Of a stretch of DNA of 64,000 nucleotides, positions 40,338 to 48,898 are shown piece by piece. Source of the stretch: Mycolicibacterium litorale (GTDB lineage: Bacteria; Actinomycetota; Actinomycetes; Mycobacteriales; Mycobacteriaceae); NCBI RefSeq assembly GCF_014218295.1, contig NZ_AP023287.1, positions 62,001 through 126,000 on the forward strand, in the 5' to 3' direction. Every line of letters begins with the position of its first letter. The first letter of the stretch is position 1. The notes below the pieces were generated by a model. It made no database searches. It was not told where the DNA came from and saw only the letters and a list, made by a program, of their open reading frames with translations. The position numbers and the translations under genes were made by a program.

Positions 40338-41042
40338 ATGACCGTGATCCGCGCGCTGGCGTTCGACGTGTTCGGCACCGTGGTCGACTGGCGGTCGAGC
40401 GTGATCGCCGAACTCGAGCGGTTCGGCCGCGACCACGGGGTGTCCGCGGACTGGCCGGCGTTCGCCGACGACTGGCGGGCGGGATACCCCGCCGCGATGG
40501 ACCGGGTCCGTCGCGGTGAGCTGCCGTGGACGAAGCTCGACGGCCTGCACCGGATGATCCTCGATGATCTGCTTGCCGCGCAGGATATCTCGGTGAGCGA
40601 CGAGGACGCCGAGCACCTCAACCGGGTGTGGCACCGGCTGAACCCTTGGCCGGATTCCGTCGCGGGCCTGATCCGGCTCAAGCAGCGCTACGTGATCACC
40701 ACGCTGTCCAACGGCAACGTGTCGCTGCTGACGAACATGGCCAAACACGCCGGGCTGCCGTGGGACTGCGTCATCTCGGCCGAGCTGTTCGGCCACTACA
40801 AGCCGGATGCCGAGGCGTACCTTGGTTGTGCGGCGCTGCTCGACGTCGCACCGGATGAGCTGATGCTCGTCGCCGCCCATCCATCCGATCTGCGGGCCGC
40901 CCGGGACGCGGGTCTGCGGACGGCGTACGTCGTGCGGCCGCTCGAGCGGGGACCCGGCCGGACGCCGCCACCTGCCGAGGACGGCGAATTCGACGTGCTG
41001 GCAACCGATTTTCTGGATCTGGCGGACCAGCTCGGAGCCTGA
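40338..41042 (+). CDS. Haloacid dehalogenase type II-like hydrolase
   Basis: The 234-residue HAD protein has nucleophile D10 in A-F-D-V-F-G-T-V-V-D-W, motif II (T-T-L-S-N-G-N), a lysine in Y-K-P-D-A-E-A-Y and a motif-III loop (V-A-A-H-P-S-D-L). The D-V-F-G-T-x-x-D-W form is that of (S)-2-haloacid dehalogenases rather than phosphatases. True substrates are unknown. A GCGCTT/AAGCGC hairpin precedes the ATG. Confidence 0.85.
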   Translation: MTVIRALAFDVFGTVVDWRSSVIAELERFGRDHGVSADWPAFADDWRAGYPAAMDRVRRGELPWTKLDGLHRMILDDLLAAQDISVSDEDAEHLNRVWHRLNPWPDSVAGLIRLKQRYVITTLSNGNVSLLTNMAKHAGLPWDCVISAELFGHYKPDAEAYLGCAALLDVAPDELMLVAAHPSDLRAARDAGLRTAYVVRPLERGPGRTPPPAEDGEFDVLATDFLDLADQLGA

Positions 41043-41065
41043 CCGGGCGGCGGTACCGTGGGGTT

Positions 41066-41773
41066 GTGGACACCGCGCTCACCATGGCTCAACGGCTGCT
41101 CGCCGACCCGCCCGAACATCTCGACGTCAGCAAGGGATATCTCGACCTGCTGACCGACGAGGGCGACCGCAACACCGGAACGATCCAGACCCTGTGGTCG
41201 TCGAGGCTCGGTTCGCTGGTCTACGACAACTCCCAGACCGTCATCCGAAAGGTCCTGGCGGCGTGGCAGTTGCCGCTCGAGTGGCTGAGCGTGCCGGTCG
41301 GGGGCGTCGCGCTCGACGTCGGCAGCGGCCCTGGCAACGTGACGGCGGCTCTGGGCCGTGCGGCCGGTCCGGGCGGGCTGGCACTGGGCGTCGACATCTC
41401 CGAGCCGATGCTCGCCCGCGCGGTGCGCGCCGAGGCGGGGCCCAACGTCGGGTTCCTCCGCGCCGACGCCCAACGGTTGCCGCTGCGCGACGAATCCGTC
41501 GACGCGGTGGTCTCGGTGGCGATGCTGCAGCTGATCCCCGACCCGTCGGCCGCGCTGGCGGAGATGGTGCGCGTGCTGCGGCCCGGCCGGCGCATGGCCG
41601 TCATGGTGCCGACCGCCGGGCCGGCTGCCCGCCTGATCAACGTGCTGCCCAACGCCGGTGCGCGGGTGTTCGACGAGGACGAACTGGGCGATGCGCTCGA
41701 AAGCCTCGGCCTGGTCGGTGTGCGGACCAAGACCATGGGAACCGTGCAGTGGGCGCGCGGCCGGCGACCGTGA
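41066..41773 (+). CDS. Class I SAM-dependent methyltransferase
   Basis: The 235-residue protein has a Rossmann SAM site A-L-D-V-G-S-G-P-G-N at about 91-100, G-V-D-I-S-E-P-M-L-A and D-A-Q-R-L-P-L, typical of type 11 methyltransferases. The substrate is unknown. The start is GTG 41066. The stop overlaps the GTG of the DUF456 gene, so both are translationally coupled. Confidence 0.85.
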   Translation: MDTALTMAQRLLADPPEHLDVSKGYLDLLTDEGDRNTGTIQTLWSSRLGSLVYDNSQTVIRKVLAAWQLPLEWLSVPVGGVALDVGSGPGNVTAALGRAAGPGGLALGVDISEPMLARAVRAEAGPNVGFLRADAQRLPLRDESVDAVVSVAMLQLIPDPSAALAEMVRVLRPGRRMAVMVPTAGPAARLINVLPNAGARVFDEDELGDALESLGLVGVRTKTMGTVQWARGRRP

Positions 41774-42255
41774 GCGCCGGAGGGATCTTCCTCGTCGCGT
41801 TGGCGATCGCCGTCGGCATGGTCGGCATCGTGGTGCCGTTGCTGCCCGGGACGCTGCTGGTGTTCGGCGCGATCGCGGTGTGGGCCGTCGTCGAACAGAA
41901 CGTGACCGCATGGGTGACGTTGGGTGTGGTCACGGCGATCCTGGGGGCGGCGCTACTGGTCAAGTACCTGTGGCCGATGCGGCGGATGCGTGCGGCCGAC
42001 GTGCGGACCATGAGTCTGGTCGTCGGCGGTGTGCTCGGCGTGGTCGGGTTCTTCGTCATCCCGGTGCTCGGGCTGGTCGTCGGGTTCGTCGGCGGGGTGT
42101 ACCTCGCCGAACTCGGTGTGCGCCACGACCAGCGGGTGGCGTGGGCGTCGACGGTCCACGCGATCAAGGGAGTCGCCCTGTCGGTGGGGGTGGAGCTGGC
42201 GGGCGCGCTGCTGGCGACGGTGGCGTGGGGCGTCGGGGTCTACCTGACGCAGTGA
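41770..42255 (+). CDS. DUF456 membrane protein
   Basis: The 161-residue protein has about four membrane helices and the glycine-rich G-V-L-G-V-V-G-F-F-V-I-P-V-L-G-L-V-V-G turn of DUF456. It begins G-M-V-G-I-V-V-P-L-L-P-G, which is also typical. The function is unknown. It starts with GTG overlapping the upstream stop. Its 3' end is overlapped by the extended tail of the DUF559-like gene on the other strand. Confidence 0.85.
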   Translation: MSAGGIFLVALAIAVGMVGIVVPLLPGTLLVFGAIAVWAVVEQNVTAWVTLGVVTAILGAALLVKYLWPMRRMRAADVRTMSLVVGGVLGVVGFFVIPVLGLVVGFVGGVYLAELGVRHDQRVAWASTVHAIKGVALSVGVELAGALLATVAWGVGVYLTQ

Positions 42256-43147
42256 TGAGTTCGCGTTCGTGACCTGGTGGCGGAGAACAGGCCGGAAAAC
42301 CGCCGTCCAGTGACGAACGCGATGCGAACGCGGATCTGAGCCGGCTGATGATGCCGCCTTCGGTATCCAGGGCGGTCACCCGAATGACGATCCAGCCCGC
42401 GTCGATGAGCGCCTCGATGCGCCGGATGTCCTTGCGGAAAACCAGCCGGTTGGTGCGATGGTGGTCGCCCTCGTACTCGGCGGCGATCTTGAGGTCGCGC
42501 CACCCCACATCCACCTCGCCGATGAGCGCACCGTATTCGTCGTATACCGGCACCTGGGTCTCGGGTCGCGGAAACCCCGCCCGGATGATCAGCAAGCGCA
42601 GCCATGTCTCCCGGGGCGATTCGGCGCCCGGGTCGACGAGGTCGACGGCAACACGGGCCTGCTTGATGCCCTTCCAGCCGGCATAGCGCGGCAGCGCGTC
42701 GTGAAGGTCGGCGACCTTCAGTCGCGCCGCGCGTGCGAGCGCGTCGATGGCCGGCACGGACCTGTCGACGGGATAGTGGCGGGCCAGGTCGATGGCTGTG
42801 CGCAGCGGCGTCGTGACCCGCATCCCGTCGATGACGCAGATCTCGTCGAGCTCGACGGCGTCTGCCCAGACCAGGACGCCGGGCTCGCGGCGGCGGTTGG
42901 TGTCGATGACGGTTGCCGGTCGCCGTCCGTCGATCCACCGGGCGCCGTGCAGGGCCGACGCGCTGAAACCGGCGAGGACACCGTGGCCTCGGGCTCGTAG
43001 CCAGCACGCCCGCGCGCGGAGCAGGGCCGTCATCTCGGTGTCCTTGGCGACGTAGACGTCCTTGTGCACCGCGACGTACCGGGTGCGCAAGGCGTGCCGG
43101 GTCATCCCGGCCGCCAGGGCGGCACTGCCGAGAAACGGCCCTTTCAT
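42164..43147 (-). CDS. DUF559/AbiEi-like protein with extended C-terminus
   Basis: The 327-residue protein has an N-terminal winged-helix-like region (about 1-60) and a Vsr/DUF559 nuclease-like domain (about 190-275), with E-V-D-V-G-W, A-A-E-Y-E-G-D-H-H-R and I-D-A-G-W-I-V-I-R-V. This resembles AbiEi-linked or orphan antitoxin-type proteins common in mycobacteria; no partner toxin is beside it. After about residue 276 the frame runs through a 58-bp palindromic repeat and then low-complexity Pro/Arg sequence overlapping the DUF456 gene. The tail is probably an extension past the family's normal end. Confidence 0.7.
   Translation of the reverse strand: MKGPFLGSAALAAGMTRHALRTRYVAVHKDVYVAKDTEMTALLRARACWLRARGHGVLAGFSASALHGARWIDGRRPATVIDTNRRREPGVLVWADAVELDEICVIDGMRVTTPLRTAIDLARHYPVDRSVPAIDALARAARLKVADLHDALPRYAGWKGIKQARVAVDLVDPGAESPRETWLRLLIIRAGFPRPETQVPVYDEYGALIGEVDVGWRDLKIAAEYEGDHHRTNRLVFRKDIRRIEALIDAGWIVIRVTALDTEGGIISRLRSAFASRSSLDGGFPACSPPPGHERELITASGRPRRPTPPSPAARPPAPPPPTGRLP
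42262..42319. repeat. 58-bp palindromic repeat, left copy
   Basis: It matches 43181-43238 at 52 of 58 positions in the same orientation. Each copy starts CGCGTTCGTGACC and ends ACGAACG. The two halves fold on each other (15 of 20 pairs, with CGTTCGT/ACGAACG and GGCGG/CCGCC as the matched blocks). This copy lies in the 3' part of the DUF559-like reading frame, just after the end of the DUF456 gene on the other strand. Confidence 0.85.
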
Positions 43148-43180
43148 GACGTGCAGTGTGGCCCAGGGGACCGACAGGCC

Positions 43181-43238
43181 CGCGTTCGTGACCTGGTGGC
43201 GGAGAATGGGCCTGAAAACCGCCGTACGGTTACGAACG
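43181..43238. repeat. 58-bp palindromic repeat, right copy
   Basis: This second copy lies 33 bp upstream of the DUF559-like start and 7 bp past the ptbB stop. Together the copies enclose only the DUF559-like gene, a unit of about 977 bp. Six of 58 bases differ from the left copy, and half of those fall in the right arm. Each copy could alternatively be a 3' hairpin of the gene that ends beside it. Confidence 0.85.
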
Positions 43239-43245
43239 ACGCGAG

Positions 43246-44046
43246 TCAGCCGCGCAGGATCGACCGGAGCCGGTTCAACTCCTCGGCGGTCACGCCGGCC
43301 GCGGACAGGTAGCCGTCGATCGAGCCGTACTGGTCGACGACCGTGCGGCGCGAGGCCTCGAGGTACTCCTCGCGCACGCCGAGCACCGACTCCGTCAGCC
43401 GGGCTTCGGCCAGTTCCAGTACCTCGGGGTTTTCGGCGGCCCGCTCGCGGATCGTCGCGAGGATGCTGTCCCGAAGCCGCGGGACGGCGTCGTTGCTGCG
43501 CAGGTAGTCGGCCATGATCGCGTCGCGGTCCACACCCGCGGCTTCGAGTACGACCGCGATCGTGAACCCGGTGCGGTCCTTACCCGCGAAGCAGTGCGCC
43601 AGCACCCGGCGGCCCGACCCCAGCAGTGTCACCACCTCGCGCACCGCGCGCTGCGCCAGTGGGGCCGAGGCGATGCGCCCGTACTCCTCGGTCATGTAGC
43701 GGGCGGCCGCCGCGCTGACCGACTCGTCGTCGGGTTTGTCGGTCATCATCCGCTGGAAGGCGTACTCGTGCGGGGCCTCCCCGTCGGAGGCCACCGTCTC
43801 GATGAACGGCAGATGGTGGATGTCCACGCCGGCGGGCACCAGGCCGGGGCCGTGCCGCTCCAATTCGCGCAGGGTGCGCAGATCGGCCACATCGGTGACG
43901 CCGTAACCGGTCAGCGCGGCGCGGCCGTCGTCGTCGAGCCTGGACAGCTCACTGGCGCGGAAGAAGACCCCTGGGGCGATCCCGGTCAGCTCGGAGACGT
44001 CGCGGAAGTTCCAGGCGCCCGAGAGTTCGTCGCCGGCCGAGGTCAC
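43246..44046 (-). CDS. ptbB: PtpB-like tyrosine/lipid phosphatase
   Basis: The 266-residue phosphatase has the P-loop H-C-F-A-G-K-D-R-T-G with nucleophile C152 and R158, and N-F-R-D-V near 13 and V-L-G-V-R-E-E-Y-L downstream, all as in MptpB (Rv0153c). MptpB dephosphorylates phosphotyrosine and phosphoinositides and is secreted in pathogens; in a saprophyte the role is unclear. The GTG at 44046 overlaps the fadE2 stop as TAGTG. The ptbB-fadE2 pairing matches M. tuberculosis. Confidence 0.92.
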   Translation of the reverse strand: MTSAGDELSGAWNFRDVSELTGIAPGVFFRASELSRLDDDGRAALTGYGVTDVADLRTLRELERHGPGLVPAGVDIHHLPFIETVASDGEAPHEYAFQRMMTDKPDDESVSAAAARYMTEEYGRIASAPLAQRAVREVVTLLGSGRRVLAHCFAGKDRTGFTIAVVLEAAGVDRDAIMADYLRSNDAVPRLRDSILATIRERAAENPEVLELAEARLTESVLGVREEYLEASRRTVVDQYGSIDGYLSAAGVTAEELNRLRSILRG

Positions 44047-45272
44047 TAGCGCGTCACCGCCGCTGCGAACGGCGATTTCTCGCGGCCGAGCTCGGCGCGC
44101 GCGATGGTCCGCATGTGCACTTCGTCCGGGCCGTCGAACAACCGCATCGCCCGGTGCCACGCGTACAGCCGGGCCAGCGGGAAGTCGTCGGACACGCCGG
44201 CGCCGCCGTGGACCTGGATCGCGCGGTCGATGACGTCGCACGCCACCTGTGGTGCGACGGCCTTGATCTGGGAGACCAGCACATGGGCGGCCTTGTTGCC
44301 CTGCTGGTCGATGGTCCACGCCGCCTTGTGGCACAGCAGCCGCGCCTGGTCGATCTCGTTGCGGGACTTGGCGATCGCCTCACGCACGACACCCTGCTCG
44401 GCGAGCGGCTTACCGAACGCGACGCGCTTCTGCACGCGGTCGACCATCAGCGCCAGAGCTCGCTCGGCGGCACCGAGCGCACGCATGCAGTGGTGGATGC
44501 GGCCGGGGCCCAGCCGGGCCTGGGCGATCGCGAAACCGGAGCCCTCCTCGTGCAGGAGGTTCTCGGCGGGCACGCGGACGTTGTCGAACACGATCTCGCA
44601 GTGACCGTGCTGGTCCTGCCACCCGAACACCGGCAAAGAACGACGGACGGTGACCCCATCAGTATCAATGGGCACCAGGATCATCGACTGCTGCTGATGG
44701 CTGGCCGCGTCGGGATTGGTGCGGCCCATGACGATGAGGATCTTGCAGCGCGGGTCGGCGGCGCCGGTGATCCACCACTTGCGGCCGTTGATCACGTAGT
44801 CGGCGCCGTCGCGCAGCATCGTCGTCTCGATGTTGCGGGCATCGGACGAGGCGACGGCCGGTTCGGTCATCGCGAACGCGCTGCGGATCTCCCCGTTCAG
44901 AAGCGGGTCGAGCCACTGCTTGCGCTGCTCTTCGTTGCCGAACAGGTGCAGGGTCTCCATGTTGCCGGTGTCGGGGGCGGCGCAGTTGATCACTTCCGGG
45001 GCGATCTCCATGCTCCAGCCGGAGAGCTCGGCCAGTTCGGCGTATTCGAGGTTCGACAGCCCGGAGATCGACGGCAGGAACAGGTTCCACAGCCCGCGGT
45101 CCTTGGCCAGCTTCTTGAGGTCCTCGACCACGGGCGGGACGGTGTGGTCCCTGGGACCGGCCTCCTCGCGGTAGCGGTGGTACTCCGCCTCCGCGGGGAA
45201 GACGTGCTCGGTCATGAATTCCGTCAGCCGCTGGTGGTAGTCGAGCGCCTTTGCCGACATCGCGAAGTCCAT
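44046..45272 (-). CDS. fadE2: Acyl-CoA dehydrogenase FadE2
   Basis: The 408-residue flavoenzyme belongs to the ACAD10/11-like group (W-W-I-T-G-A-A-D-P-R-C-K, F-A-M-T-E-P-A-V-A-S-S-D-A, Q-V-H-G-G-A-G-V-S-D-D-F). It has G-P-D-E-V-H where most dehydrogenases read E-G-T. It is the Rv0154c counterpart. The ATG at 45272 is used; GTG 45281 would nearly touch the divergent GNAT start. Only 12 bp separate the two start codons, so the promoters must overlap the genes or lie inside them. Confidence 0.9.
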   Translation of the reverse strand: MDFAMSAKALDYHQRLTEFMTEHVFPAEAEYHRYREEAGPRDHTVPPVVEDLKKLAKDRGLWNLFLPSISGLSNLEYAELAELSGWSMEIAPEVINCAAPDTGNMETLHLFGNEEQRKQWLDPLLNGEIRSAFAMTEPAVASSDARNIETTMLRDGADYVINGRKWWITGAADPRCKILIVMGRTNPDAASHQQQSMILVPIDTDGVTVRRSLPVFGWQDQHGHCEIVFDNVRVPAENLLHEEGSGFAIAQARLGPGRIHHCMRALGAAERALALMVDRVQKRVAFGKPLAEQGVVREAIAKSRNEIDQARLLCHKAAWTIDQQGNKAAHVLVSQIKAVAPQVACDVIDRAIQVHGGAGVSDDFPLARLYAWHRAMRLFDGPDEVHMRTIARAELGREKSPFAAAVTR

Positions 45273-45284
45273 GCCCGTCACGAT

Positions 45285-45755
45285 ATGACGATGCATCGAC
45301 ACTCCGCCCGCCGGGCCACCGCCGCTGACGTGCCTGCCCTCGAACGGCTCGTCGCGGCCGCGTTCGAGAAGTACGTCGAGCGCATCGGGCGACCGCCGGC
45401 GCCGATGGTTCACGACTACCGCGCCCTGCTGGACACCGCGCGCGTGTGGACGGTCGACGGGCCGGACGCGCCGGTCGCGTTGCTGGTGACGATGCCGCGG
45501 GCAGACCATCTGCTTCTCGACACCATCGCGGTCTCCCCTGCAGCGCAGGGCGGCGGATACGGTACGGCGCTGCTGGACCGCGCCGAGGCCGACGCCCGGG
45601 AACTGGGGCTGCCCGAGATACGGCTGTACACCAACGTCGCGATGACCGAGAACCTGACGTTCTACCCGCGGCACGGCTACGTCGAGACCGGCCGCGGCCG
45701 CGCCGACGGTTACGAGCGGGTCTTCTACACCAAACGCCTCGCAACCAGAATGTGA
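45285..45755 (+). CDS. GNAT-family acetyltransferase
   Basis: The 156-residue protein has the GNAT acetyl-CoA motif Q-G-G-G-Y-G-T-A-L-L and the C-terminal L-T-F-Y-P-R-H-G-Y-V-E-T-G. The substrate is unknown. The start is ATG 45285 or, two codons on, ATG 45291. It is divergent from fadE2. Confidence 0.8.
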   Translation: MTMHRHSARRATAADVPALERLVAAAFEKYVERIGRPPAPMVHDYRALLDTARVWTVDGPDAPVALLVTMPRADHLLLDTIAVSPAAQGGGYGTALLDRAEADARELGLPEIRLYTNVAMTENLTFYPRHGYVETGRGRADGYERVFYTKRLATRM

Positions 45756-45815
45756 GACACATTTCCCGAATTGTGGTAGCAGTCCTAACATCACCGGCGT
45801 GGCAGGGGAAAGCGA

Positions 45816-46316
45816 ATGATCTTGCTGCGGGTGATCGGCCGGCGGGCGGCGGTGCTCGACGGCGGCATGGCCGCGTACCGGGACCGGTTGGAAACCGCCG
45901 AATCCGTCGTCGACCGCGCGACGTTCACTCCGACGCCGTGGCCAACCGACAGGCTCGCGAACATCGATGACGTCACCGCGGACGGTGCCGTGGTGCTGGA
46001 CGCCCGCAACGGTGACCGCTTCCGCGGCGAGTACGAACCGGTCGATCCCCGAGCCGGCCACATCCCCGGCGCGGTCAACCTGCCCTGCCGGGACAACGTC
46101 GGGTCGGACGGGCGGCTGGTGGACCGCGACGAGATCCGGCGGAGCTATCAGGATGCCGGCGTGGCCGACGGTGTCGACGTCATCGCCTACTGCGGCTCCG
46201 GTGTGACGGCCTGCCACACCCTGCTGACACTGGAGCGCACCGGGTTCGCCAACGCCCGGCTGTATCCGGGCAGCTGGTCGGAGTACAGCCGCACCGACCG
46301 CCCGGTCAGCCGCTGA
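45816..46316 (+). pseudogene. Sulfurtransferase (rhodanese) lacking its N-terminal half
   Basis: The 166-residue frame matches the second half of two-domain thiosulfate or mercaptopyruvate sulfurtransferases. It has the end of the first rhodanese domain (A-V-L-D-G-G-M-A-A-Y), then a full second domain with the catalytic loop Y-C-G-S-G-V-T-A and P-G-S-W-S-E-Y at the end. Full-length members are about 280 residues. Only 60 bp separate it from the GNAT gene, so the missing half is deleted rather than frameshifted. GGGGAAAG before the ATG could still allow translation of the catalytic half. Confidence 0.65.
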
Positions 46317-47445
46317 GCGATCGCGAGATCACCAGCCGCTGAATCTGATTCGTGCCCTCGAAGATCTGGGTGATCTTCGCTTCGCGCATGTAGCGCTCCA
46401 CGCGGAAGTCGCGGGTGTAGCCGACCCCGCCGAGCACCTGGACGGCGTCGGTGGTCACCTTCATCGCCGCGTCCGTGGCGACGAGCTTGGCGACGCTGGC
46501 CTGCGTCGAGTAGGGCAGACCCTGATCACGCCGCCGCGCGGCGTCGAGGTAGGTGGCGCGGGCGCTGACCACCGCGGCCGCCATGTCGGCGAGCAGGAAC
46601 CCCAGCCCCTGGTGGTCGATGATCTTGCGGCCGAACGTCGTTCGCTCATTGGCGTACGCCGTCGCCTCGTCGAGTGCGGCCTGCGCCAGGCCGACCGCCA
46701 CCGCCGCGATGCCGAGCCGTCCGGAGTCCAAGGCGGAAAACGCGATCTGCAGGCCCTGGCCCTCGGCGCCGATGCGCCGATCCGCGTCGACGGCCGCGTG
46801 GTCGTAATAGGCCGACGTGGTCGGTACCGCGTGCAGCCCCATCTTCTCCTCGGGTTTGCCGAAGGACAGGCCGGGCTGATCGCCAGGGATGAGGAAGCAA
46901 CTGATGCCGCGCGAGCCCTCGCCCGTGCGGGCGAACAATGTGTAGGAGTCGGCCCGTCCGCCGTGGGTGATCCACGACTTCTCGCCGGTGATCACGTAAC
47001 CGTCGCCGGAGGATGTTGCGGTGCAACGCAGGGCGGCCGCATCGGAGCCTGCCTGTGGCTCGGACAGGCTGTACGCCCCGATCTGCGAACCGGAGAGCAT
47101 TCCCGGCAGCCAGCGCTGCTTCTGCTCCTCGGTGCCGAACACCAGCAGCGGATGCGACGACAGGCTGTGCACGCTGACCGCGACCGCGACCGCCGCCCAG
47201 CGCGCCGCGATCTCCTCGAGGACCTGGAGATACACCTCGTACGGCTGCCCCCCGCCGCCCCACTCCTCGGGTTGCGGGAGGCTCAACAGTCCCGCCGCGC
47301 CGAGCTGGGGGAAGACTCCCTCCGGGTAGGTCTCGGACTTCTCGTGCGCGTCGACGATCGGATCGAGTACCTTGTCGGCGATGTCGCGGGTCAGCGCGAC
47401 GAGCTCGCGCGCCTCCTCCGACGGCAACAGCCGGTCGACGGGCAT
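46306..47445 (-). CDS. Acyl-CoA dehydrogenase
   Basis: The 379-residue enzyme has the flavin-site Y-S-L-S-E-P-Q-A-G-S-D, S-W-I-T-H-G-G, Q-V-L-G-G-V-G-Y-T-R-D and catalytic E363 in I-F-E-G-T-N-Q-I-Q. It looks like a short- or branched-chain acyl-CoA dehydrogenase. It converges with the sulfurtransferase frame and overlaps it by 11 bp. It follows pntB after 9 bp on the same strand, so it may be the last gene of the pntA-pntB unit. Confidence 0.92.
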   Translation of the reverse strand: MPVDRLLPSEEARELVALTRDIADKVLDPIVDAHEKSETYPEGVFPQLGAAGLLSLPQPEEWGGGGQPYEVYLQVLEEIAARWAAVAVAVSVHSLSSHPLLVFGTEEQKQRWLPGMLSGSQIGAYSLSEPQAGSDAAALRCTATSSGDGYVITGEKSWITHGGRADSYTLFARTGEGSRGISCFLIPGDQPGLSFGKPEEKMGLHAVPTTSAYYDHAAVDADRRIGAEGQGLQIAFSALDSGRLGIAAVAVGLAQAALDEATAYANERTTFGRKIIDHQGLGFLLADMAAAVVSARATYLDAARRRDQGLPYSTQASVAKLVATDAAMKVTTDAVQVLGGVGYTRDFRVERYMREAKITQIFEGTNQIQRLVISRSLSG

Positions 47446-47454
47446 CTCTGCGCC

Positions 47455-48894
47455 TCAGACCTTCTCGCTGACCGAGAGCGCCGCGTTGATGGCGTCGACG
47501 CGGTCCTTGGCGTCGCCGAAGAGCATCTGGGTGTTGTCGCGGAAGAACAGCGGATTCTGCACACCCGCGTAGCCCGAGGCCATCGACCGTTTGAAGACGA
47601 TCACGTTGTGGGCGTTCCACACCGTGAGCACCGGCATCCCGGCAATGGGGCTGCCCGGGTCCTCGGAGGCGGCGGGGTTGACGGTGTCGTTGGCGCCGAT
47701 GACCAGCACGACGTCGGTGTCGGCGAAGTCGTCGTTGATCTCGTCCATCTCGAGGACGATGTCGTAGGGCACCTTGGCCTCGGCGAGCAGCACGTTCATG
47801 TGGCCGGGCAGCCGTCCGGCGACCGGGTGGATACCGAAGCGCACGTTGACGCCGCGTTCGCGCAGTTTGCGGGTCAGGTCGGCGACGCCGTACTGGGCTT
47901 GGGCGACGGCCATGCCGTAGCCGGGGGTGATGATCACCGAACTGGCCGACGACAGCAGTTCGGCGGCGCCCTCGGCGGTGATCTCGCGGTGCTCGCCGTA
48001 GTCCTTGTCCTCGGCCGGGCCCGCCTCGATCCCGAAGCCGCCCGCGATCACGGAGATGAACGAGCGGTTCATGGCCTTGCACATGATGTAGGACAGGTAG
48101 GCACCAGAGGAGCCGACCAGTGCGCCGGTGACGATGAGCAGGTCGTTGGCGAGCAGGAAGCCCGATGCGGCGGCGGCCCAGCCCGAGTAGCTGTTGAGCA
48201 TCGACACCACGACGGGCATGTCGCCGCCGCCGATGGAGGCGACCAGATGCCAGCCCAGCAGCAGCGCCAGCACGGTGACCACCACCAGCAGCCACAGCTG
48301 CGGGTCGATGACGAACCACACGGTGAGCACGACGAACGCCACTAGCGCGCCGACGTTGAGGATGTTCTTGCCGGGCAGCATCATCGGTGCGGACTTGATC
48401 CGCGCCGACAGTTTCAGGTTGGCCACGATCGAGCCGGTGAAGGTGACCGCGCCGATGAACACGCCGATGACGACCTCGGCGGAGTGGATGCCGAGCATGC
48501 CTTCGGCGCCGAGTGCGGTGGCCTCGGAGCCGCCGGGCTGGGCCTCGACGTGCAGGTAGCCGTTCCAGCCGACCAGCACCGCGGCCAGGCCGACGAAGCT
48601 GTGCAGCAGCGCGATCAGTTCGGGCATGCCGGTCATCTCGACGACCTTCGCCCGCCACAGCCCGATCGCCGCACCGATGGCCATGGCGCCGACCAGCAGT
48701 CCGAGTCCGAGGGGTTCGATGTCGTGATCGAGGGCGAGGGCGATGGTCGCGACCAGCGCGACGGCCATCCCGGCGATGCCGTAGGTGTTACCCGCCCTGG
48801 AGGTTTCGTGCTTGGACAGGCCGGCCAGCGCGAGGATGAACAGGATGGCAGCCACGACGTAGGCGGCCGTGGCGGTGGTTTCCAGTGAAAGCAT
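47455..48894 (-). CDS. pntB: Proton-translocating NAD(P) transhydrogenase beta subunit
   Basis: The 479-residue protein has eight to nine membrane helices in its first half and an NADP-binding domain dIII in its second half ([35 protein letters not shown]). With PntA it uses the proton gradient to make NADPH from NADH. pntA is 4 bp upstream on the same strand. Confidence 0.95.
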   Translation of the reverse strand: MLSLETTATAAYVVAAILFILALAGLSKHETSRAGNTYGIAGMAVALVATIALALDHDIEPLGLGLLVGAMAIGAAIGLWRAKVVEMTGMPELIALLHSFVGLAAVLVGWNGYLHVEAQPGGSEATALGAEGMLGIHSAEVVIGVFIGAVTFTGSIVANLKLSARIKSAPMMLPGKNILNVGALVAFVVLTVWFVIDPQLWLLVVVTVLALLLGWHLVASIGGGDMPVVVSMLNSYSGWAAAASGFLLANDLLIVTGALVGSSGAYLSYIMCKAMNRSFISVIAGGFGIEAGPAEDKDYGEHREITAEGAAELLSSASSVIITPGYGMAVAQAQYGVADLTRKLRERGVNVRFGIHPVAGRLPGHMNVLLAEAKVPYDIVLEMDEINDDFADTDVVLVIGANDTVNPAASEDPGSPIAGMPVLTVWNAHNVIVFKRSMASGYAGVQNPLFFRDNTQMLFGDAKDRVDAINAALSVSEKV

Positions 48895-48898
48895 CTCG

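Noticed and set aside
42262..43238. Insertion sequence around the DUF559-like gene
   Set aside because: There is no transposase, the ends are direct rather than inverted repeats, and no target-site duplication was found.
45816..46316. Frameshift explanation for the short sulfurtransferase
   Set aside because: Only 60 bp lie before the frame and none of the three frames there encodes the missing rhodanese half, so deletion is the better reading.
46646..48658. 670-codon minus-strand frame over the acyl-CoA dehydrogenase and pntB
   Set aside because: It is a frame-shifted reading of the same strand as both genes, with no recognisable motif.
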